Shown here: piece by piece, positions 56,641-64,000 of the stretch
Numbering within the stretch: position 1 is the stretch's first letter
Layout: every line of letters starts with the position of its first letter
NCBI GenBank assembly: GCA_015680685.1
Contig: MNCI01016457.1
Coordinates: 17,668 to 81,667 of the forward strand
DNA length: 64,000 bases
Reading direction: 5' to 3'
Source: Gnetum montanum
Lineage: Eukaryota; Streptophyta; Gnetopsida; Gnetales; Gnetaceae
The notes under the pieces: model-generated
What the model saw: the letters and a program-made list of their open reading frames with translations, nothing else
Databases searched by the model: none
What the model was told of the DNA's origin: nothing
Made by a program: the position numbers and the translations under genes

Positions 56641-59600
56641 TCAAGCTTCCTTCTCTTCTCCTTTTCTTCTATACTTTTCATTTTGTTCAAGATAGCATAA
56701 ATACGCTACTCCTCTGTACATTTTTTGTAGCAATCAATAAAGGAATTCTCTATTCTCCCAACTCTATATGGTATTAGAGCAAGGATTAATTGCTCAAAAA
56801 CTAGCCAAACATCATGACGATAGGGACCATTGACTAAGCAATTGCAGTCTAGAGTGAGAAATCATTACACTACATTCTTAGTAACTTAGACATGCGAGCA
56901 AACTAGTTAGTCACATAATTACACTAGGGAACTAATTATTCTACATGAAAACGTGCAGTTACCAACGCTTTGGTCTCAAAGCATAAAATTTCATTTGTGA
57001 ATGACATGCTTCTGAAACCAGCCAAAGGAGACCTGGATGAAGAAAGTTGGATTACCTGTAACTCTATGGTAATGTCCTGGATCCTTAATTCACTCAATGA
57101 AGAGCTACATGATAGCATTGATGATCATGATACAATAAGAAGAATGTGGGTAGACTTAGAGAAGAGATTCTCCTAGATAAGTGGACCAAGAATTCAGGAA
57201 GTCAAGCATGAGATTGTTAATACACAACAAGGTGAGATGATAGTTTCAATGTACTATGCAAAGATGAAGGCTTTGTGGGAATAGTTAAATGGTTATTCAA
57301 AGCCTCATGATGCATATTGCAAGGGGTGCACTTGTGTTGTAGCTACTAGAGAAAAAGAAGAGGAAATACTCCATCAATTTTTCATGGGATTAGAAGAAGT
57401 CTTTAGCATCATGAGATCAAACATTCTTTGCAAGGAGCCATTGCCTAGTCTATCAAATGCTTATTCCTTGCTAACCTCTATTGGAAAATACAAAATTAGT
57501 GAACTAGCGGCCTTCCAAGTCAGCACAAAAAAAGCAAAATAGTAAAGGAAGAGGCCTAAATGCAACCATTGTATTAATATCAAACATGGGAAGGAGTCTT
57601 GTTTTGAGATTATTGGCTACCCACAAAAGAGGCAAGGAATGTGAAAAAACAAGTTGAGAGGAAACACCACCACCTCCTTAAAGTTGCTCACACCTTGAAG
57701 TTCTAGTCCAACATCCCGCTAAACTAATGGGGTGAATGCATTATGACTGTAGCATATTTGATCAACGTAATGCCAAGTGGACATCTTCACTCTTTTGGCA
57801 TTGAAACCAACATATGAGCACTTATGCATGTTTATGTGCTTATGTTATGTCTACGTCAAGTCAAAGCCACATGATAAGTTTGAAGCTAGATCTTGAAGAT
57901 GTGCCTTTCTTGGTTACACAGTGGAAAAGAAGGGGTATAACATGTTAGAGCTTGAGACTAAGAAGATCCTTGAATCAAGAGATGTGATCTTTTAAAAAGA
58001 TTATTTTTCCTTTCAAGACAACATTCAGAGAGAGGCAAACTATTCCCAAATGCCTCACAATATCATAATTCACCGAAATGATGAAGAGACAGAAGATTAT
58101 GAGGATTTGGAAGAAAATGAGGAAAATATGCTCATAGGAGATGCCATGAATGAAGAAATTATTAATGAGATAAGGAGGCCAATTTGAGAATGCTGAATGC
58201 CAAAATATCTTGATGATTACATGCTCAGCATCAACATTGAAGCCAGCCCCACCTCACATCAAGCCGATCCAATCAAACCTAAGTTGTCCAAGGTAGAGTA
58301 TGAAGGTACATGCAAAACTAAATCTTTATTTGGAACTATTGATGCTTTGATGACTAGTGCTAGACATGAATGTATTGTTGACAATTCAAATAGTATACAA
58401 AATTTATTGCTTAAGCCTAGGAATTTTGAGGAAGCATCACAACACTCTAAGTGAAGAGATGTCATGGAGAAAGAATTGGAAGAACTTATTAATAACCATA
58501 CATAAAGTGTTGTTGCGTTGCCAAGAGGAAGACGAGCTATTGGTTCAAAATGGGTGTTCAAAATCAAGCATAAACCAAATGGTACAACTAACAAATACAA
58601 GGCCAGACTAGTTGCCAAAGGCTATAGTTAGATTAAAGGAGAAGACTACAATGAGACTTTTTCTCTTGTGGTAAAATTTGCTTCTATTAAATGTCTCATT
58701 GTAGTTGTTGCTACCAATGGATGGGATCTACACCAACTTGATGTCAATAATGCATTCTTGAATGGGAACTTAATGAAGAAGTGAAAATGAAGATGCCTTA
58801 AGGATTTCACACTAGAAATAATAAGCTTGTTTGTCGACTACACAAGTCTTTATATGGTCTCAAACAAGCTTCTAGATAGTGGTTTGGTAAGCTCTCTAAT
58901 GCCTTGATTTCTTGTGATTTTCATCAAAACAATTCAGACAATTCTCTCTTCACCATGAATAAGGGAGATGACAAGCTCCTTGTGTTGGTCTACATTGATG
59001 ATATTAGTGTTATGGGAAACAACAATGAAAAGTGTCTCTAATTCAAATGGTAACTCCAAAGCTAGTTCCAAATCAAGGATTTAGACTCATTAATGTATTT
59101 TCTTGGTTTGGAGGTCAAGATAACCAAAGATGGTGTTTACTTGAATCAAAGGAAGTATGCTCAAGATATTGTTGGAGAAGTAGATGTTGAGCACATGAGG
59201 AAGGTCAATACACTGATACCACAACAACATGGTCTTTCGGTATATGAAGGAGCACCTCTTCCTAACTATTGAGAATATAGACAACTCATTGGCAAGCTTC
59301 TTTACTTGACTTTGACTTGCCTAGACTTATCCTACACAGTACACCTTCTTGGCCAATTCCTTCAACATCCCAAGGAGCCACACATGAATATGGCTAAACG
59401 TGTCATTAGGTACATAAGTGGAACAACATCTAATGGGCTCTTCTATCCAAGAAACAATGATATTTTCTTGAAGGCTTATTGTGATGTAGATTGGGGCACA
59501 TGTTGACAATGCAACGATCCATGAGATCCATCTATTTTTTTGGTAACACCCCCATAACATGGAATTCAAAGCATCAGCCTACCATTTCCCTTTCATCATC

Positions 59601-60190
59601 AGTTGAGGTCGAGTATCATACTATGGCCAAGGTAACAAAGGAGATAGTCTAGTTAACTACTATACTCAAAGATATGTTCATTGATGTTCCAAGGTTAATT
59701 CCTTTACATTGTGATAATCAATCCACAATCTACATTGCCACCAATCCAATATTTCATGAGCAGACTAAACATATTGAAATGGATTGTCATTTTGTGCACA
59801 AAAAATATGAGGAAAAGGTATTGTATGTCATGAGCGCACTAAACATATTGAAATGGTTGTCATTTTATGCACAAAAAATATGAGGAAAAGGTATTGAGGT
59901 TCGCTTAGGAAGGCCATTGTGTTCACTCTCTAATATGAGGAAAAGGTATTGAGGTTCACTTGAGGGAGGCCATTGTGTTCACTCTATAATATGAGTAAAA
60001 GGTATTGAGGTTCACTTGAGGGAGGCCATTGTGTTCACTCTATTACCAAGCTTTGATGTGTTTTTTTGCCACATCAAGTTTCCCTTTCTTCTGTACTTTC
60101 CATTTTGTTCATGATAGGATAAATATGCTACTCCTCTGAAAGTTTTTTATATCAATCAATAAAGGAATTCTCTGTTCTACCAATTTTATA
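56641..60190 (+). mobile_element. Degenerate Ty1/copia retrotransposon, copy B
   Basis: Terminal repeats 56641-56768 and 60074-60190; PBS TGGTATTAGAGCAAGG from 56769; gag from ATG 56814 with an intact piece 56970-57176 (WITCNSMVMSWILNSLNEEL); CCHC near 57560; RT with YIDDI at 58991-59005; RNase H with the open frames 59306-59506 (SYTVHLLGQFLQHPKEPHMN, ISGTTSNGLFY) and 59674-59883. The integrase core is missing, as in copy A. It keeps the 77 bp that copy A lost, so it better represents the ancestral state. Confidence 0.85.
59760..60045 (+). repeat. Tandem repeats at the copia 3' end, copy B
   Basis: Includes a duplicated segment CTAAACATATTGAAATGG...GAGGAAAAGGTATTG not seen in copy A, followed by three units of the 55-bp GAGGGAGGCCATTGTGT repeat. 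Confidence 0.8.
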
Positions 60191-60690
60191 ATGAGAAAAA
60201 GATTTTGTTATATATAATGCTTTAGCAATAACTGACATCCGATCACTGTATATTTCCAAAAGCCAAGCAACTTTAAAATGTAATTGGTAATATAGTTTTT
60301 AAAAATAATTTAAAAATGTATATTTTGCTCATGTATAAAAAAAAATTAGACAATGCTTTTTGCAATTTTAATTAACAACGCTAAAGAATTACAAATCGGA
60401 GAATTGTTTTGCATCGAGCAATCAGAATACACCTCTTTGACACTAAATTGTGAATACTGCTTACTGATCCCAAACTCTTCCTCTCAAATTTTCATACAGA
60501 TCTCCAGCCTATTTCTACATAACCGAGCTTTAATCAAAGCACAATGTAGACTGAAGTTTCAAATCAATGGACACCAGAAATAGAAGTTTGGCATGAAAGC
60601 ACACTAGAAAAAACCAAATTTCAAGTTTAGGAATGCGAAAATCCCAAATCCAACAAGAGAGCATGCTGAAAATACGAAGCTTCAGACAAA
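60191..60690. other. Region 3' of the host pseudogene, copy B, left part
   Basis: Collinear with 12682-13182. The frame at 60353-60583 is a shortened version of the copy A 12843 frame and is not conserved. No gene. Confidence 0.5.
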
Positions 60691-60695
60691 GGACC
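60691..60695 (+). repeat. Target-site duplication of the LTR array, left (GGACC)
   Basis: GGACC here and at 63301-63305; copy A has a single GGACC at 13183-13187, the empty site. Confidence 0.95.
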
Positions 60696-61495
60696 TGTTG
60701 ATACCAACACGCCCATGCTTGCTTGGCATGGGGTCTTTGTTTTTTTTAAAAAAAAAAGAAAAAAAAGAAGAAAAATAAAAAAAAATAAAAAAAAAAGATT
60801 GGTTACCTTAACCCTAAAATTGGCTATAAAAAAGTCATCAAAGTCATTGAGTTGAAGGGGAGGGAGATGAGAAGTTAGGCCAGGAAGCCCTAGCCCAATG
60901 AGGCTAGGGCCATGAAGCCATGGATTGAACCTCCTCTCTCTCTGGGTGGTTTCCAATGGTTTCTCTTTCTTTTTTCTATTCCAGTAATGGGCAATTTGGG
61001 CAGTTGGATGTCGGCAGATTTTCTTTTATTTTCTGAGCAATTTGGACGGTTGGACATCAGCAGATTTTCTTTTATTTTCTGAGTAATTTGGGCCGTTGGA
61101 CGTTAGTAGATTTTCTTTTATTTTTAGCAGATGGCATGTGGTTCTTTCTATCTTCTTTTATTTCAGCAAATGGCAAGTGGTGGTGGTGGATTTATATTTA
61201 TGCAGTTGGCCATTTGCAGGGCATGGGTGATGTTTGATCGCAGCTACACATGATTCTTGCGGCAACACAACCATGCATCCTGTCGATGCTTCCTATTTTT
61301 CTCTCCTTTAGTTTTTCTTTTGATTCTTTATTTCTCTTTATGTTTTTTTTTCTCTCTGTCTATCACTTGGTCACATAGCTCTCTCCAGCTGAGACTATTC
61401 CCAGGTTTCCGTACCCATACGGGAGGCGCCCTAGGCAATAGTCTCCTCAAACGAGTTTTTCCGGTGTTGGGATGACCAAAATTTATGCATCAACA
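60696..61495 (+). repeat. Array LTR 1 (800 bp)
   Basis: Contains a poly-T/poly-A hinge (60737-60800), AACCCTAA then TATAAAAAAG (about 60811-60833), three 46-bp units (60991-61126, GCAATTTGGGCAGTTGG), one copy of the GCAGATGGCATGTGGTTC unit, and a terminal stem with arms GAGACTATT (61391-61399) and AATAGTCTC (61437-61445). Confidence 0.9.
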
Positions 61496-61567
61496 CCTTT
61501 TTGGCACTAGAAGGAGGGCCTGGCTTGACCATTTTTTTCATCTTTTCCCTTTTGGTTGGGGGTTAAG
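61496..61567 (+). other. Array internal segment 1 (72 bp)
   Basis: CCTTTTTTGGCACTAGAAGG at the left, pyrimidine-rich middle, TTGGTTGGGGGTTAAG at the right. Holds the only possible PBS and polypurine tract. Confidence 0.75.
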
Positions 61568-62401
61568 TGTTGATACCAACACGCCCATGCTTGCTTGGCA
61601 TGGGGCCTTTGTTTTTTTTTTAAAAAAAAAAGGAAGAAAAAAGAAGAAAGATAAAAAAAAAAAAAGGATTGGTTACCCTAACCCTAAAATTGGCTATAAA
61701 AAAGCCATCAAGGTCATGGAGTTGAAGGGGAGGGAGAGGAGAAGTCAGGCCAGGAAGCCTAGCCCAATGAGGCTAGGGCCATGAAGCCATGGACTGAACC
61801 TCTTCTCTCCTTGGGTGGTTGCCAATGGTTTCTCTTTCTTTCTTTTTTTCCAGTAATGGGCAATTTGGGCGATTGGACGTCGGCAGATTTTCTTTTATTT
61901 TAAGAGCAATTTGGGTAGTTGGATGTCAGCAGATTTTTTTTTATTTTCTGAGCAATTTGGGTGGTTGGATGTCAGCAGATTTTCTTTTATTTTCAGCAGA
62001 TGGCATGTGGTTCTTTCTATCTTCTTTTATTTCAGTAGATGACATGTGGTTTTTTCTATCTTCTTTTATTTCAGCAAATGGCAACTGGTGGTGGTGGATT
62101 TATATTTATGCAGTTGGTGGTTCACAAAGCATGGGTGATGTTTGATCATAGCTACACATGATTCTTGCAGCAACACAACCATGCATCCTGTCGATGGTTC
62201 CTGTTTCTCTCTCCTTTAGTTTTTCTTTTCATGCGTTATTTCTCTTTATGTTTTTTTTTCTCTCTCTATCACTTGGTCACATGGCTCTCTCCAACTGAGA
62301 CTATTCTTGGGTTTCTGTACCCATACCGGAGGCGCCCTAGGCAATAGTCTCCTCAAACGAGTTTTTCCGGTGTTGGGATGACCAAAATTTATGCATCAAC
62401 A
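61568..62401 (+). repeat. Array LTR 2 (834 bp)
   Basis: As LTR 1 but with two copies of the GCAGATGGCATGTGG unit (about 62000-62075). Same outer hairpin arms. Confidence 0.9.
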
Positions 62402-62474
62402 CCTTTTTTTCGCTAGAAGGAGGGCCTGGCTTGACCATTTTTTTTCCTCTTTTCCTTTTTGGTTGGGGGCTAAG
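62402..62474 (+). other. Array internal segment 2 (73 bp)
   Basis: Near-identical to segment 1; TTCGCTAGAAGGAGGGCC in place of TGGCACTAGAAGGAGGGCC. Confidence 0.75.
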
Positions 62475-63300
62475 TGTTGATACCAACACACCCATGCTTA
62501 CTTGGCATGGGGCCTTTTTAAAAAAAAAAAAAAAAGAAAAAAAAAGAAGAAGAAAAAATAAAGATTGGTTACCCTAACCCTAAAATTGGCTATAAAAAAG
62601 CCATCAAGGTCATGGAGTTGAAGGGTAGGGAGAGGAGAAGTCAGGCCAGGAAGCCCTAGCCCAATGAGGCCAGGGCCATGAAGCCATGGACTGAACCTCC
62701 TCTCTCCCTGGGTGGTTGCCAATGGTTTTTCTTTCTTTCTTTTATTTCCAGTAATGGGAAATTTGGGCGGTTGGACGTTGGCAGATTTTCTTTTATTTTC
62801 TGAACAATTTGGGCAGTTGGACGTCTGCAAATTTTCTTTTATTTTCTAACCAATTTGGGTGGTTGGACGTCAGCATATTTTCTTTTATTTTCAGCAGATG
62901 ACATGTGGTTCTTTCTATCTTCTTTTATTTCAGCAGATGGCATGTGGTTCTTTCTATCTTCTTTTATTTTAGCAAATGGCAAGTGGTGGTGGTGGATTTA
63001 TATTTATGCAGTTGGCGGTTCGCAGAGCATGGGTGATGTTTGATCACAGCTACACATGATTCTTGTGGCAACACAACCATGCATCCTGTCGATGATTTCT
63101 GTTTCTCTCTCCTTTAGTTTTTCTTTTCATGCTTTATTTCTATTTATGTTTTTTTTTCTCTCTCTCTATCACTAGTCGCATGGCTCTCTCCAACTGAGAC
63201 TATTCTCGGGTTTCCGTAGCCATACGGGAGGCGCCCTAGGCAATAGTCTCCTCAAACGAGTTTTTCCAATGTTGGCATGACCAAAATTTATGCATCAACA
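62475..63300 (+). repeat. Array LTR 3 (826 bp)
   Basis: As LTR 2, with two GCAGATG(G/A)CATGTGG units and slightly shorter A/T tracts. Ends at the right GGACC duplication (63301-63305). Confidence 0.9.
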
Positions 63301-63441
63301 GGACCACCATAGGCCAAAAGCCAAACTTCGGTCAAAAAACGCCTGAAAAACTGACACATATCAGAACATTGCTTGAATACTGAAATCATTGAACAATGAA
63401 CACTGTACAGAAATTAACAGACATGTTGAAGTTTGAATGAC

Positions 63442-63810
63442 TCAGAACTGATCAGGAAAGAGGAAGAAGGTGATAGCATAAGCCTGTTTAGCGTGCACAT
63501 CGCTGCAAACTGGAAGGCCGTAGTCGGCAAGCAAGCGATCGAGCTACCACTCGGGCATATTTTTGTAATTGACCTTGCTGTAACGTGGATAATGGAGCGG
63601 CATCTGGTGTTGATTATGATGATGAAACCCTAACCTCAATTCCTGCACGTCCCTCTCCGCCGGTCTAGCTGCAGTTTCTTTTACCACAGCAGCATCGGTG
63701 TCGTGCTTCTTCCTGAAGAAATCCTCCACAGAGCGGACTCGCTTGATGAGGCCTCGGATGCCACCGAAAGTACCCTCGCGGGACTTGTTCTGCAAGTCTT
63801 TGATCACCAT
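63442..63810 (-). pseudogene. Host gene duplicate (DUF7722-like) with nonsense change, copy B
   Basis: Same 369-bp frame as 13323-13691, with ATG at 63810-63808, no frameshift and the terminal stop still in place at 63444-63442. Codon 89, CAG (Gln) in copy A, is TAG here (63546-63544), right after the MPEW motif, removing the last 34 residues including most of the conserved C-terminal block. Other changes include Asn for Asp in DYEN and His to Asn in the His run. The TATA box and 5' region are preserved, so it may still be transcribed. Confidence 0.85.
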
Positions 63811-63921
63811 TGATGCAGCTTCAACTGCAAACAAAAATGAAATTAAACAAAAACCAGAGACTCAAGCTACCGCCAAAAGGTGATACAGTCAACTCAGGCT
63901 TGGAGAAAAGGTGGAAGAGGG

Positions 63922-63930
63922 ATTTATATA
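63922..63930 (-). promoter_or_regulatory. TATA box of the host pseudogene, copy B
   Basis: TATATAAAT on the minus strand, 112 bp upstream of the ATG, as in copy A. The G-box region lies beyond the window end. Confidence 0.6.
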
Positions 63931-64000
63931 GGCGATGGGACGGAACTTGCTTGCCCGGAAAGCATATGTTTTGCCAATGATAGACGGTCGGCCACGTTCC

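Larger units (their letters stand above)
60696..63300 (+). mobile_element. Tandem minimal LTR element: LTR-int-LTR-int-LTR
   Basis: 2605 bp present only in copy B, flanked by perfect GGACC duplications. Three LTRs (60696-61495, 61568-62401, 62475-63300), each beginning TGTTGATACCAACAC and ending GCATCAACA, are separated by two internal segments of 72 and 73 bp. Each internal segment has CTAGAAGGAGGGCCTGGCTT soon after the LTR (PBS-like, from TGGC(A/G)CTAG) and a G-rich GGTTGGGGG(T/C)TAAG just before the next LTR (polypurine-tract-like). There is no coding capacity. LTRs of 800-834 bp with a 72-bp interior fit neither TRIM (short LTR) nor LARD (long interior) definitions. Confidence 0.9.

Overview
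The window is plant nuclear DNA, most likely from a large, repeat-rich seed-plant genome. It is AT-rich and almost wholly transposable elements (TEs): Athila-like Ty3/gypsy elements, a Ty1/copia element, an L1-type LINE with an endonuclease and zf-RVT tail, and a tandem array of a minimal LTR element. Only one ordinary host gene is seen, present twice: intact at 13323-13691 (minus strand) and as a nonsense pseudogene at 63442-63810. Species cannot be told from the sequence. Runs of N lie at 22488-22921 and 47671-48303, and single Ns at 18372, 20153 and 39041.

Large-scale layout. Copy A (1 to about 13880) and copy B (39042-64000) are the same block. By eye they differ at about 4-6 percent of bases plus indels. 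Order in both: 3' part of Athila-like element RE-2 (post-pol region, ORF3, 3' LTR); about 4 kb containing a decayed multi-exon pseudogene; a degenerate copia element; the small host gene. Copy B carries two insertions that copy A lacks: Athila-like RE-5 (40753 to about 48300, inside RE-2 ORF3) and the LTR-int-LTR-int-LTR array (60696-63300). Copy A supplies the empty site for both. Copy A has its own deletions and a tandem duplication.

Between the copies, left to right: the G-box promoter region of the host gene; a minus-strand LINE (about 14430-19630); RE-1 (19813-25800, perfect 5-bp TSD ATTAC), a gag-only Athila derivative; a short flank; a head-to-head pair of half elements, RE-3 forward (26492 to about 29245) and RE-4 reverse (about 29246-31049), bracketed by two copies of a roughly 305-bp flank; then the 5' LTR, gag, protease, RT, RNase H and integrase of RE-2 (31412 onward), which runs into copy B and ends at its 3' LTR near 51852.

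The five Athila-like elements share a TG(A/G)TG start or its variant, a TCATCA end, a PBS of the TGGCxCCxTTGCC type and the gag design. RE-1 and RE-5 also share an AGTCATGGGGGTA polypurine tract. They differ sharply in coding content (RE-2 complete, RE-5 gag plus protease, RE-1 gag plus ORF3 remnant) and in the short U3 region, where each family carries a different array of palindromes directly upstream of one conserved TATAAATA box. All TE reading frames are broken, mostly by stops where Trp or Gln codons are expected.
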